Source: JAKLQR01 sp963753165 (GTDB taxonomy: Bacteria > Nitrospirota > Thermodesulfovibrionia > Thermodesulfovibrionales > SM23-35). Taken from it: a stretch of DNA of 64,000 nucleotides. Numbering within the stretch: the first letter of the stretch is position 1; each line of letters begins with the position of its first letter. The stretch spans positions 62,001 to 126,000 of the forward strand of contig CAVWBP010000014.1 of assembly GCA_963753165.1 (NCBI GenBank), in the 5' to 3' direction. The notes under the pieces were generated by a model. It was not told where the DNA came from. It ran no database searches and worked only from the letters and a program-made list of their open reading frames with translations. A program made the position numbers and the translations under genes. Positions 22,698-31,577 of this stretch are shown one piece after another.

Positions 22698-23543
22698 TCA
22701 AGGATTTTTACGGGGAGGGAACGATTCAGGCGGTATTTCAGGTGATTCCCGCAAGGGGACGACTGCCTTGTCCGTTTCCGGCCCGGGCTGAGAATCAGGG
22801 TTTGCACTGCTCCCTTCAAACATTTCATCATATTCAGGGACTACGATCCCCCTTCTTACCATAATGTTATAAATAAGATTCGATCTGTGCGCGACATACC
22901 TGCTGTCGCTCAGTGGATTATATTTCCTCGGGTTCGGGAGGACCGATGCAAGCCGTGCCGCCTCTTCAGGATTCAGTTCTGCTGCGGGTTTTCCATAGTA
23001 ATGCCATGAAGCGGTTTCAATGCCGAAAATCCCCCCGTCTCCCCATTCCGCCACATTCAGATAGAGTTCCAGAATCCGTTTTTTAGTGAGGACCGTTTCG
23101 ATTCTCCACGTGAGTATGGCCTCGCGAATTTTTCTCACCGGGTTTTTTGAGGGGGACAGGAAAAGATTTTTCGCGAGTTGCTGGCTGATGGTGCTTCCTC
23201 CCAGTTTGAATTTTTTCGCCTTGATATCTTTTTCGAGGGCCTTTTGTATCGCGTTATAATCGAATCCCTCATGACTCCAGAATTTATCGTCTTCAGCAAT
23301 GAGCACAGCCTTTAAGACATAGGGTGAAATCCTTGAGAGAGGCACCCATTTCTGCTGAATCCGGTAGTTCTTCCCCTCCCGCTCCCATTCCTTCTCCCGG
23401 TATTCCATAAAAGCAGTTTTCCTGGGATTTTCCTTCTTCAGCGCGGAAACGTCCGGAAAGAAAAGAGAGTACAGAAAGGGAGCGGCAAAAATAACAATAA
23501 CCAGCAATACAATTTTTTGTTTTATGGACTTCCTTTTCGGCAT
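22698..23543 (-). CDS. mtgA: Monofunctional biosynthetic peptidoglycan transglycosylase
   Basis: MtgA polymerises lipid II into glycan strands outside the inner membrane. The 281-residue GT51 protein has an N-terminal membrane anchor (about 10-30), catalytic Glu84 in LIAEDDKFWSHEGFD, the GGSTISQQLAKNLFLSP motif and the second Glu141 in RKIREAILTWRIE. Further hallmarks are LYLNVAEWGDG and LASVLPNPRKYNP. No transpeptidase domain follows. The last 40 residues are a Pro/Glu-rich tail not needed for the fold. It is transcribed after argB with 13 bp between them. Confidence 0.95.
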   Translation of the reverse strand: MPKRKSIKQKIVLLVIVIFAAPFLYSLFFPDVSALKKENPRKTAFMEYREKEWEREGKNYRIQQKWVPLSRISPYVLKAVLIAEDDKFWSHEGFDYNAIQKALEKDIKAKKFKLGGSTISQQLAKNLFLSPSKNPVRKIREAILTWRIETVLTKKRILELYLNVAEWGDGGIFGIETASWHYYGKPAAELNPEEAARLASVLPNPRKYNPLSDSRYVAHRSNLIYNIMVRRGIVVPEYDEMFEGSSANPDSQPGPETDKAVVPLRESPEIPPESFPPRKNP

Positions 23544-23556
23544 TCCGACCCAAGAG

Positions 23557-24435
23557 CTACGCGTGTATCTCTGTCCCGATTCCCTCTTTTGTGAAGATCT
23601 CGAGCAGGAGGCAGTGCGGAACCCGGCCGTCTACGATGTGTGTCTTCACCACACCTCCCTCAACTGCCATGAGACAGGCCTGCACCTTCGGAAGCATCCC
23701 TCCCGAAATGGTCCCGTTCGACAGCATCTTTTTAATTTTTCCTTTTGTAGCAGTTGAGACAACGGCATTCTTTTTATTCATTATCCCGGGGACATCGGTA
23801 AGAAGTATGAATTTTTCAGCCTGCAGGGCAGCAGCTATGGCAGCCGCGACATAATCGGCATTGATATTCAAGGTCTCACCTTTCGGTCCGACGCCTATAG
23901 GCGAAATAACCGGGATGAACCCACCGTGTACGAGTGTATTGAGAATCTGCGGATCGACGTTCACTACCTCCCCCACGAGCCCGATATCGACGATCTCCCC
24001 TGCACCGGTTCCCGCAGAGTTCCTGAGCAGTTTCTTTTTCGCTTTTATCAGCCCTCCGTCTTTCCCGCTCAACCCCGCAGCTTTGCCCCCGTGACTGTTT
24101 ATCAGTGAGACGATCTCTTTGTTGACGAGACCTCCGAGCACCATCTCCACGATATCCATTGTCTCTTTATCGGTAACCCGCTGCCCCTGCACAAAAGACG
24201 GTTTCTTGCCCATTTTCTGCATCATATCGGAAATTTTCGGTCCGCCGCCATGCACGATAACAGTCTTGATACCGATAAAGTTGAGCATTACGATATCCCT
24301 GGCAAAGGATTCTTTCAGTTCCGTCTTCACCTGAGCTGCCCCGCCGTATTTGAGAACAAACGTCTTGCCGAAAAAATTTCTGATATAGGGAAGCGCTTCG
24401 AGTAATATCTCTGCTTTGGTAATGATATCTTTCAT
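23557..24435 (-). CDS. argB: Acetylglutamate kinase
   Basis: ArgB phosphorylates N-acetylglutamate in arginine synthesis. The 292-residue amino-acid kinase has KTFVLKYGGAAQ with the catalytic lysine, VIVHGGGPKISDMM for substrate binding, and GLSGKDGGLIKAKK, NINADYVAAAIA and LLTDVPGI for nucleotide and substrate contacts. The frame is open to a GTG at 24456 overlapping the previous stop. The ATG at 24435 (MKDIITKAEILLEALPYI) with AGGAG 7 nt upstream gives the usual N-terminus and is preferred. It sits between the FmdE gene and mtgA on one transcript. Confidence 0.95.
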   Translation of the reverse strand: MKDIITKAEILLEALPYIRNFFGKTFVLKYGGAAQVKTELKESFARDIVMLNFIGIKTVIVHGGGPKISDMMQKMGKKPSFVQGQRVTDKETMDIVEMVLGGLVNKEIVSLINSHGGKAAGLSGKDGGLIKAKKKLLRNSAGTGAGEIVDIGLVGEVVNVDPQILNTLVHGGFIPVISPIGVGPKGETLNINADYVAAAIAAALQAEKFILLTDVPGIMNKKNAVVSTATKGKIKKMLSNGTISGGMLPKVQACLMAVEGGVVKTHIVDGRVPHCLLLEIFTKEGIGTEIHA

Positions 24436-24452
24436 CCCGTAGCTCCTGTCGT

Positions 24453-25088
24453 TCACAGTTTTTTCCGCCTTCTCTTTTGCCTGACATGCTGCAAAATACT
24501 TCCGCGCCTCTCAAAACACGGAATGCAGACGATCTGCCCATTCCTTACCCTCGCTCTCGTCTCCATAACCTTTTCTGTGCAGAGCGAACACCGCAGGCTC
24601 TGGTATATCTCTGCCTCGTCCGGCAGGGTCATCGTGCCTCTTGATATCCGAAACAGGTCTTCGTCTTTTGCATGCAATATCATGTCTATTTTTTTTGTTT
24701 TCCGTGCATGGACTGCGGTCATTACTTTACCGGACCTGTCTCCCTTGCTATACCGCTCCCACATTCTTTTTTCCTCATCAGTTTCTTCCGGCGGTGAGAA
24801 GTCAATCGAGATTCTGATTCCCTGACCTTTCGGTCTTTTTATAAAGGTGTACACCTGTTTTCCGTAATCCCTGAAAATCAGGTTGCCCTTGCCGAAGGTA
24901 CATCCGGTGACAACCTGAACCGCATCGACCGCGCAGGAATCGTTCTCAACGATTGCGACCATTTCCTCATCCGTGGCTCTCTCACCGAGTTCCTTCATCG
25001 CAAGGAGTGATACACGGTATCCAAGCGCAAGACCGGGACAGGCATGCCCATGGAATGCAACAACATCATCGAACGTTTTCATACCCAT
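24453..25088 (-). CDS. FmdE-family protein with C-terminal zinc finger
   Basis: The 211-residue protein has the FmdE signature FHGHACPGLALGYRVS and the second block ENDSCAVDAVQVVTGCTFGKGNL, with Cys/His ligands conserved for metal binding. The C-terminus (about 165-195) holds a C4-type zinc finger (RCSLCTEKVMETRAR...CIPCFERRG) related to DksA/TraR fingers, then a very basic tail. Related proteins co-occur with formylmethanofuran or molybdopterin enzymes, but no such enzyme genes are nearby and the role here is unknown. It heads an argB-mtgA transcript. Confidence 0.8.
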   Translation of the reverse strand: MGMKTFDDVVAFHGHACPGLALGYRVSLLAMKELGERATDEEMVAIVENDSCAVDAVQVVTGCTFGKGNLIFRDYGKQVYTFIKRPKGQGIRISIDFSPPEETDEEKRMWERYSKGDRSGKVMTAVHARKTKKIDMILHAKDEDLFRISRGTMTLPDEAEIYQSLRCSLCTEKVMETRARVRNGQIVCIPCFERRGSILQHVRQKRRRKKL

Positions 25089-25150
25089 GATTTTACCTCA
25101 AAAACGAATTCTTGTGTATTGTTTGCAGAAACGTTCCGGGTTATCCAATG

Positions 25151-25173
25151 AAAAACCCTGAAGTTTCGGGGTT
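25151..25173 (-). terminator. Terminator at the end of the nnr-to-DUF202 gene run
   Basis: On the minus strand an 8-bp stem with a small loop (AACCC...GGGTT outer pairs at 25154-25158 and 25169-25173) is followed by TTTTT. It overlaps the stop codon of the DUF202 gene. Confidence 0.6.
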
Positions 25174-25582
25174 AAATGCTGTGAATGAGGTACAGTACGA
25201 GAAATATTCCAATCGACAGGATCGATGCGGTAAGCATTATATCGAGAATCAGTGACGGGTGATAGGAATCCGTATCAATCTGTTTCTCTACTTTCTTGTA
25301 TCTGACAAATGCAAGCGCCCCCATAAAGGCCCCGATCCCTATGAGGAGAATTCCAAGAAAGGATGAATATCCATGTGATGCCGGTACTGCAGGAATATTA
25401 CCGTGCGTTCCTGCAAAATATGGCGCCTGCTGGATCAGGAGCGCAAATTTCTCGACAACGAATCCGAATGCCATTATGCCGATACTTGTCCGTATCCAGG
25501 CAAGAAAAGTCCTTTCGTTTGCCATATGGACACGGCGGTTCCGGACCCTTGGATGGATCTTCTCCTCAGGTATCGCGTTCAT
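25172..25582 (-). CDS. DUF202 membrane protein
   Basis: DUF202 (YidH-type) proteins are small inner-membrane proteins of unknown function. The product of about 136 residues has the family core RVHMANERTFLAWIRTSIGIMAFGFVVEKF. Three transmembrane helices follow (about 28-50, 73-93 and 112-135) with the FVRYKKVEKQ loop between the last two. The frame is open to an ATG at 25609 inside the end of glgP. The ATG at 25582, 8 bases after the glgP stop and preceded by AGGG, is preferred. It is the last gene of a ten-gene minus-strand run. Confidence 0.82.
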   Translation of the reverse strand: MNAIPEEKIHPRVRNRRVHMANERTFLAWIRTSIGIMAFGFVVEKFALLIQQAPYFAGTHGNIPAVPASHGYSSFLGILLIGIGAFMGALAFVRYKKVEKQIDTDSYHPSLILDIMLTASILSIGIFLVLYLIHSI

Positions 25583-25589
25583 GTCCCTG

Positions 25590-27704
25590 TCAGGCTGATC
25601 TGAACGCATGTTGATAATAGTCCAGTGCGTATGCTTTTGCCATTCTCCGTGAACTGAAAAAAGCCCCTGTGCCTTTTATTGCCTCTTTCATCACCTCTGT
25701 CCACCCGTTTGGCACGCCATCCTCATCAAGGACGTAATATAAAGGCACAACCTCCCGTTCAAGGATATTATACAAAGGCTCGGCATCCCGGTCATCTCCT
25801 TTACCCTCGTATGCCCAGCCGTTTTTTCCGTTAAACCCCTCTATCCACCATCCGTCGAGGATGCTCAACTGCGGAACCCCGTTTAATGATGCTTTCATCC
25901 CGCTCGTACCGCATGCTTCGAGCGGAGGGATCGGATTATTGAGCCAGAGGTCAACCCCATGCACCATGTATTGCGCCAGTTGTTCGTTGTAGTTCTCCAC
26001 AAAAGCGATCCTTCCGCCGAAAGAAGGGTCCTGTGCGAGAGAGAAGATGCGCTGCAGTATTCGTTTTCCTTCATCATCAGAAGGATGAGCCTTGCCGGCA
26101 AAAATTATCTGTACAGGCTCCCATCTGTTATTCAGAATTTTTGCGAGCCTTTCGATGTTTTTGAAGATAAGGTCTGCCCGTTTATACGATGCAAACCGCC
26201 GGGCAAACCCGATCGTCAATGTCGTAGGATCGAGCAGAACACCCCCGGTAATGACATTGACAGGATTCACCTTGTTATGACTCCACCTTATCCGTGCCTG
26301 CTCCCGGATAAAATTTATGAGCTTTATCTTGAGCCAGTAATGGACTTGCCATAATGCAGCGTTTGGTATATCGTCAATAAGTTCCCATACTACCGGGTTG
26401 TCGTGGTCCTCAAGCCAGTTCCGGCCGAGATATTTGTTGAACAGAAGTTCCATCTTCGGTTCTATCCACGTCGGCACATGTATTCCGTTCGTGATATGTC
26501 CAATGGGCACTTCCTCTTCTTTCCTGTCTGGCCAGAGCGGTTGCCACATGCGGCGTGTCACCTCGCCGTGCTTTTTGCTCACGCCGTTCTTATAGCCGGA
26601 CAACCCCAATGCCAGGGAGGTCATATTGAATCCTGCAGAAGGGTCCCCGGGATGTATCCCCAGCTGAAGAAAAGCATCCCGGCTCAACCCCAGAAAAGGG
26701 TAGCAGCGGCTGAAATATTTATCCATGAAATGAAAGGGGAACACATCATGACCCGCCGGCACAGGAGTATGGGTGGTAAAAACCGTTGTCGCACGCACCT
26801 GTTCAACGGCATCCTGAAATTTCATCCCTTCCGCTACCCTCTCCCTTATGCGTTCGAGTAATGCAAAGGCCGGATGGCCTTCATTCAGGTGAAGGACGGA
26901 ATGTTTTATTCCGAGGGCGTTCAGCATTGCGATACCACCGATACCAAGGACCATCTCCTGCCGAAGCCGCTGCTCGATGTCCCCGATGTAAAGATGCGCG
27001 CTGATTTTCCGGTTCCACGGGTCATTCATATCTATATCCGTATCCATTAAATAAAGAGGGATCCTGCCTACGTCCACCTTCCATACCGCGACATAGAGCG
27101 GGGGGTCTACAAAAGGAACTTGCACAATGAGCTGTTCATCTTTTTCAGTCATGACCCTTCTTATGGGAGCGGCATCCCTGATGAGTACCTCATCAATATC
27201 ATCCTGCCATCCGTCCACGCGGATTTTCTGAAGCAAATACCCTTCCGGATACATAAAACCAACCGCAACCATAGGAATACCGAGATCACTGCATTCTTTG
27301 ACGTAATCGCCCGCTAAAAATCCCAGCCCTCCGGCATAGAATGGAAGGGAATGATGCAGCCCGTATTCGGCAGAAAAATATGCGACGGGCAGGCAGCTGG
27401 GATCAGCAACATTTGCTGCAAACCAGCAGACCTTCGTCTGAATTTCTTCGTGAAACCTGGCAAGTACGACATCATAATGGCGGAGATATTCAGCCTGTTC
27501 AGACGCAACATTCAGCGTTTCCGGGGAAAGCTCTCTCAGCATCTGCACCGGATTGTGGCCGCTCTCCTTCCAGGCGACCCTGTTCAGGAGTTTGAAGAGC
27601 ATCCTTGCTGAAGGATGCCAGCTCCACCAGAGGTTATAGGCGAGTTCGGCGAGTTCCGAAATCTTATCCGGGATATTGGGGAAGCTGTCTGCTATTCGTT
27701 TCAT
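25590..27704 (-). CDS. glgP: Alpha-glucan phosphorylase (GT35, short type)
   Basis: This enzyme releases glucose-1-phosphate from alpha-1,4-glucans such as glycogen. The 704-residue protein belongs to the shorter TIGR02094-like group found in Thermus and deep-branching bacteria, not the 800+ residue E. coli type. It begins with AELAYNLWWSWHPSARMLF and has YFSAEYGLHHSLPFYAGGLG, TTHTPVPAGHDVF and HITNGIHVPTW. The PLP-binding lysine lies in GTSGMKASLNG and the phosphate site in FARRFASYKRADL. With galU it covers glucan breakdown and activation of glucose-1-phosphate. No glycogen synthase gene is in the window. Confidence 0.94.
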   Translation of the reverse strand: MKRIADSFPNIPDKISELAELAYNLWWSWHPSARMLFKLLNRVAWKESGHNPVQMLRELSPETLNVASEQAEYLRHYDVVLARFHEEIQTKVCWFAANVADPSCLPVAYFSAEYGLHHSLPFYAGGLGFLAGDYVKECSDLGIPMVAVGFMYPEGYLLQKIRVDGWQDDIDEVLIRDAAPIRRVMTEKDEQLIVQVPFVDPPLYVAVWKVDVGRIPLYLMDTDIDMNDPWNRKISAHLYIGDIEQRLRQEMVLGIGGIAMLNALGIKHSVLHLNEGHPAFALLERIRERVAEGMKFQDAVEQVRATTVFTTHTPVPAGHDVFPFHFMDKYFSRCYPFLGLSRDAFLQLGIHPGDPSAGFNMTSLALGLSGYKNGVSKKHGEVTRRMWQPLWPDRKEEEVPIGHITNGIHVPTWIEPKMELLFNKYLGRNWLEDHDNPVVWELIDDIPNAALWQVHYWLKIKLINFIREQARIRWSHNKVNPVNVITGGVLLDPTTLTIGFARRFASYKRADLIFKNIERLAKILNNRWEPVQIIFAGKAHPSDDEGKRILQRIFSLAQDPSFGGRIAFVENYNEQLAQYMVHGVDLWLNNPIPPLEACGTSGMKASLNGVPQLSILDGWWIEGFNGKNGWAYEGKGDDRDAEPLYNILEREVVPLYYVLDEDGVPNGWTEVMKEAIKGTGAFFSSRRMAKAYALDYYQHAFRSA

Positions 27705-27757
27705 CCTAACATTCTCAGGCGACTTTGCCGTCTATTTCCCTTCTCTCATGAGAGCGG

Positions 27758-29413
27758 TTATTCCGTCTTCATTTCCTGAAGCCATTCGTTCATAAGGGTC
27801 CGGATCCTCCCCTGCGTTTCCGGAGAGATATCCCGGAAAGGATCAAACGATAATTTCGTCAGTACCGGTTTCAGAATCATATAGCCATCCTCCGACCAGA
27901 GAACACCTACCTCTCCAACAGGAAGATCCCTGATCTTGTCCCTGATACGGATATCCATTTGTTGAGACGGGACAATCTGGTATCTCATCATGTCCGGATA
28001 TAACTTATAGATGTCTTCGAAAGACATCCCTTCTTTTGCATTTTCCTGCAGTTCCCGGGCGAGGACGATTTTAGTGTACCTGTTTTCCTCTTCATACGTG
28101 ACAATGAGAGATTCGATCATTTCTTCTTCAGGCAGGCGTTTCAACCGCTGGTCTATATATTCACTTACTGCAAGCAAGCGCTTGAGAGAGCCCTGCTGCT
28201 TCACATCGAGCTTATGCTGATTGATCAGATCCTGGAGTTGCTTTGTTTCTCCGGTTATTTTGAGACTCCTTGCCTTTTCATAGAGAAGTCTTTCAGTTTC
28301 TTTCTCTTCCTGGTTGTTCCCGGTTCTCCATGGCACAGCCTGAATGCCCAGGCGGGTGAGCATCATTCCCGTATCGTCGCTTGATGCTTTCGTTTCTTCT
28401 GCCTGCTTCTCTCTTTGAGACGCCGTGTGTCCTTCTTCCCGCTTCTCCGCATCAGCTATTTTCGATTCCTTATTTACTGGTGTAGTCAAGACGGATGGTT
28501 TCTCCTGAGTGCCGTCCTTTCCGGATCGCATCGGGGAATCTTCTTTCATTTTCTGCTGTGCTTCGAGCTGAGACTTCAGTGTATCTCTCTCCTGTATGAG
28601 GTCTGAGACAAGCTGCTCCTTATCTTCAAGCTCTTGTATTCTCGCCATGAGCTCCGCCGATTTCTGTTTCTCCTGACCCAGTTCTCTGCGCAGAGCGTCT
28701 CCCTCATCAATCGACGGAGATGCCTGAGTTGTTGGTTTCACCGCATTCTCCATCTCCTTGATTTTTCTCTCGAGATCTTCCGCCTTCTTTCTTTCCTCTC
28801 CAAGCATCCTGCTCAGGGTATCTCTTTCCTGCGTTCTCTGTGCAAGAACCTGATTCTCTGCCTTTGTCTTCTTCTCATTCTCCCCTGTCTCTGCTATCCG
28901 TCCCTCCAGGACTTTCGTCTTTTCTCTCTGATCTTCCAGTTGTTTTCTCAGAGCATCCCTCTCTTCAACAAGGTCTTTGATCGTTTTCTCTCTCTTTTCA
29001 GATTCTTTATTTTTTGCACGCAGTTCTGCAGTAGTTTTCCGTTCTTCGTCAAGCAGTTTGCTGAGAGACTCCTTCTCTTTTGCCGTTTCCGTGAGGTCCT
29101 TTTCTCTCGAACGCAACTTCTTTGCATCATCCTCACAGGCCTCTTCTTTTATTTCGAGTTCCTTGATCCTCTTCTTTCCCTCATCGAGCTTTCTTTGCAG
29201 TGCATCTCTCTCCACGCTCACTTCGTTCAGCGTCTTCTCTTTTTTCTCAAGTTGCGTTACTTGTTCGCGGAGAATTTCAGTTTTTTTCTTTTCCTCGCTG
29301 AGCTGTATCCTCACCTTGTCCCGTTCTTCAGACGCCTCCCTCAACGACTTCCCCAGTGCCTTAACTTGCTTTTCGGCTTCCTTCAGTCTCTTCTCAGGCG
29401 GTTCGTTCTTCAT
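27758..29413 (-). CDS. Long coiled-coil protein with C-terminal parvulin-like domain
   Basis: Residues 1-300 of this 551-residue protein form an extended coiled coil built from degenerate units of about 36 residues around EERDALRKQLEEERKK...LEGRIKEMEEKE. Residues 300-350 are a disordered Ser/Lys-rich linker. The C-terminal 200 residues (from about 355) contain a helical part followed by GMSFEDIYKLYPD and LPVGEVGVLWSEDGYMILK. These resemble the second half of rotamase (PpiC) domains and the N-domain of SurA. No signal peptide is visible, so the location is uncertain. It overlaps the TPR gene by 4 nt and follows a SurA-like chaperone, suggesting a shared envelope-protein folding role. Confidence 0.72.
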   Translation of the reverse strand: MKNEPPEKRLKEAEKQVKALGKSLREASEERDKVRIQLSEEKKKTEILREQVTQLEKKEKTLNEVSVERDALQRKLDEGKKRIKELEIKEEACEDDAKKLRSREKDLTETAKEKESLSKLLDEERKTTAELRAKNKESEKREKTIKDLVEERDALRKQLEDQREKTKVLEGRIAETGENEKKTKAENQVLAQRTQERDTLSRMLGEERKKAEDLERKIKEMENAVKPTTQASPSIDEGDALRRELGQEKQKSAELMARIQELEDKEQLVSDLIQERDTLKSQLEAQQKMKEDSPMRSGKDGTQEKPSVLTTPVNKESKIADAEKREEGHTASQREKQAEETKASSDDTGMMLTRLGIQAVPWRTGNNQEEKETERLLYEKARSLKITGETKQLQDLINQHKLDVKQQGSLKRLLAVSEYIDQRLKRLPEEEMIESLIVTYEEENRYTKIVLARELQENAKEGMSFEDIYKLYPDMMRYQIVPSQQMDIRIRDKIRDLPVGEVGVLWSEDGYMILKPVLTKLSFDPFRDISPETQGRIRTLMNEWLQEMKTE

Positions 29414-29811
29414 CCCGGCCCCTGCTGTCGCATCGATAGGGCATCACCCTCGGTCCTGCCGAGCATTTCCAGTTCCCTTTCCGCATGAGACAGGTACGGG
29501 CTCTCCTGGAAATTCTGCCTGATTTCCGAAAAGGCTTTCCTCGCCTCTCCAAAAGACTTCAACTGCATATATGACTTTCCGAGCCAGTAGAGTGCGGCAT
29601 CCCGTGCAGAACTGTCAGGGAATTCATTGAGAAACGCAGTAAGTTCCTGCACAGCCTTTTCCGGCTGATACGACAGATATGATTCATAGCCCCTATTGAA
29701 AAGCCCGGCCTCACGGCTTGCCGGATCTTCGCCTGCCGCAGCCAGGAGGAAGACCGCAAATAAGATCAGGATAATTAATACTGGTTGATTGTGACCGGAG
29801 TTTTGTCCCAT
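29410..29811 (-). CDS. Small exported TPR protein (YbgF/BamD-like)
   Basis: The product of about 133 residues begins with a hydrophobic segment (LIILILFAVFLLAAAG) acting as a signal peptide or anchor. It contains tetratricopeptide-type helices: GLFNRGYESYLSYQPEKAVQELTAFLNEFPDS, AALYWLGKSYMQLKSFGEARKAFSEIRQNFQ and SHAERELEMLG. These resemble the C-terminal repeats of YbgF/CpoB or BamD. The start is uncertain: GTG 29826 and ATG 29811 are both open and both overlap the end of the SurA-like gene. It is followed with a 4-nt overlap by the coiled-coil gene. An envelope role is inferred from the export signal and neighbours. Confidence 0.75.
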   Translation of the reverse strand: MGQNSGHNQPVLIILILFAVFLLAAAGEDPASREAGLFNRGYESYLSYQPEKAVQELTAFLNEFPDSSARDAALYWLGKSYMQLKSFGEARKAFSEIRQNFQESPYLSHAERELEMLGRTEGDALSMRQQGPG

Positions 29812-30815
29812 AACGTTTTTAACCACTCCTTGTATAACTTTTCCTTTTTCTGTTTGAAGAGTATGTTCCGCACTTCACTTCTTACCTCATCGAACGTCTT
29901 GTATCTCTCGTCTGTTGTATTGACAATCCGCAGTATATACACTCCTTCTGCAACCCATATGGGTTCACTTGTCTCTCCTCTCTTCATGGCAAAGGCTTTT
30001 TCATCCAGGGCCGGAACCAGCGTTCCCCGTCTGAAAGTCCCCAGCACCCCTCCGAGACTTTTCAGCGGCTCGTCAGCATATTCTTCCACGAGCATGTCAA
30101 AATCCCCGCCGTTTTTCAACCGGGAAACAATCTCGAGCGTTCTCCGTTTGAGATCAGTCAATTCCGTAACCGATGCGCCCTCTCTCACCCTCAGGAATAT
30201 TGCCTTTACTTCTCTTGTCTCAAAGGTAATCAGGAATTCTTTTGTGTGCGAAGCAAAATAGCCTTCGGCCTCTTTGTCCGTAACAAATATTTTCGCATCA
30301 ACCTCTTCATGGACCAGCTTTGAGAGAGTGATATTCTCTCTTACACTGTTCCTGTACATCTGGAGCGTCATCCCCTCTTCCCTGAGACCTTCTTCAAAAT
30401 CATCAGGTGAGAAATTATTCTTCTTATTGAACTCTTCAATTGCCCTGTCTACCTCTTTTTCGCTCGTCTCGATCCCACGCTTTTTTGCCTCGAAGAAAAT
30501 CATCCTGTCCTCAATCAAACTCCGGAGCAGACTCTCCTCAACCCAATCCTGGTCGGTAAATTTCAGACTATTCCCGGTGAACCTCACATAGTCTGCATAG
30601 GTGATAATCTCGCCATTCACCGTTGCAAGGACCCGGTCAACGATCAGGGCAAAAGAGGGTGTAGCCTGCACAGAGAAACTCACAAGGAAAAAGAACAGCA
30701 GGGAAAATATCAAGGAAGAATTTTTATTCAGCCGGATGGTCAGGCCCGCTTCCCTCACGGAACAGCGTATCCCTTCAGGCAGAAAGCACTTCGCTACAAG
30801 CACACGATACTTCAT
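29775..30815 (-). CDS. SurA-like periplasmic peptidyl-prolyl isomerase/chaperone
   Basis: The 346-residue protein has a hydrophobic export signal (about 33-55, SSLIFSLLFFFLVSFSVQA) preceded by an unusually long charged stretch. The mature part begins with IVDRVLATVNGEIITYADY, the SurA N-domain signature. A PpiC-type rotamase domain follows (about 200-300), with YADEPLKSLGGVLGTFRRGTLVPALDEKAFAM and VAEGVYILRIVN. Such proteins assist outer-membrane protein folding. The ATG at 30815 overlaps the udg stop by 4 nt. Because the signal core sits 30 residues in, a later start is possible, although no good alternative codon is evident. Confidence 0.85.
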   Translation of the reverse strand: MKYRVLVAKCFLPEGIRCSVREAGLTIRLNKNSSLIFSLLFFFLVSFSVQATPSFALIVDRVLATVNGEIITYADYVRFTGNSLKFTDQDWVEESLLRSLIEDRMIFFEAKKRGIETSEKEVDRAIEEFNKKNNFSPDDFEEGLREEGMTLQMYRNSVRENITLSKLVHEEVDAKIFVTDKEAEGYFASHTKEFLITFETREVKAIFLRVREGASVTELTDLKRRTLEIVSRLKNGGDFDMLVEEYADEPLKSLGGVLGTFRRGTLVPALDEKAFAMKRGETSEPIWVAEGVYILRIVNTTDERYKTFDEVRSEVRNILFKQKKEKLYKEWLKTLWDKTPVTINQY

Positions 30816-31567
30816 AGCGCTGTTTTATTCGGTTTGACGCCGGTTTTTTCTCCAATTTTCTCCAGTACCCTGAGTGCATCGTCCCAGGTAAGCCATTTAT
30901 CTTTCGGATTGCGCATAAGATATGCCGGATGAAAAGTCGGCATAACCGGAAAGCCTTTGTAGTCAAAAAACTTCCCCCGGACTGCCGTTATCTTTAATCC
31001 CGGGTTTCCCGTAAGCGTTGCAGCGGATATTCTGCCGAGCGAAACGATCACCCTGGGACGGATTATTGCAATCTGCCCCTCCAGGAACCTTCTGCACGTC
31101 TCGATTTCATCCATTTCCGGGTCGCGGTTCCCCGGGGGTCTGCATTTTATTATATTCGCAATGTATACGTCTTCCCGCTGGAAGCCCATTTTGTTTATCA
31201 GACTGGTAAGCACCTTTCCCGCATCACCGACGAAAGGCCTCCCCTGCAGGTCCTCTTCTCTTCCGGGGGCTTCTCCGATAAACAGAATCCTTGCACCGGG
31301 GTCTCCTTCGCCGAAAACGATAGTAGTCCTTTTTCGTGAAAGTTTGCACCTGGTGCAGTCTCCGATCTCATCCCGTAATGCCTCCAGGAGTATTTTCTTC
31401 TCAGATGCACTCTGTCCGTTTCCCTTTCCCGTCATTGTTGACTGCTGATTGCCTCTTGCGAGCTTAATCGGCAGGTTTTCAAATCCCAATGCCTGATAAA
31501 AGGACATGCTTTTTTTCAGATCATCTAACAAATCTGTTTTCTTTAACTTTTCGCTCTTCATTTTCAA
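30812..31567 (-). CDS. Type 4 uracil-DNA glycosylase (Fe-S)
   Basis: This enzyme removes uracil from DNA. The 251-residue protein has the family 4 motif GEAPGREE (98-105), an HPAYLMRNP motif near the C-terminus, and four cysteines (71, 74, 142, 158) in the spacing that binds the 4Fe-4S cluster (CTRCK, KCRPPGNRDP, ETCRR). Residues 1-60 are a poorly conserved extension common in bacterial members, some of which are annotated as phage SPO1 DNA polymerase-like. It is in a tightly packed group with nadK and a surA-like gene. The EndoQ-family gene in this window would act on the same lesion. Confidence 0.92.
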   Translation of the reverse strand: MKMKSEKLKKTDLLDDLKKSMSFYQALGFENLPIKLARGNQQSTMTGKGNGQSASEKKILLEALRDEIGDCTRCKLSRKRTTIVFGEGDPGARILFIGEAPGREEDLQGRPFVGDAGKVLTSLINKMGFQREDVYIANIIKCRPPGNRDPEMDEIETCRRFLEGQIAIIRPRVIVSLGRISAATLTGNPGLKITAVRGKFFDYKGFPVMPTFHPAYLMRNPKDKWLTWDDALRVLEKIGEKTGVKPNKTAL

Positions 31568-31577
31568 CTTTTCACTG

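Noticed and set aside
28500..29400. CRISPR-like periodicity in the coiled-coil gene
   Set aside because: The repetition is at the protein heptad level and degenerate at the DNA level. No conserved direct repeats with uniform spacers occur anywhere in the window.
28634..29522. Long Phe/Ser/Leu-rich open frames antisense to the coiled-coil gene
   Set aside because: The composition is the direct antisense consequence of Lys/Glu-rich codons. No domain or start signal supports them.
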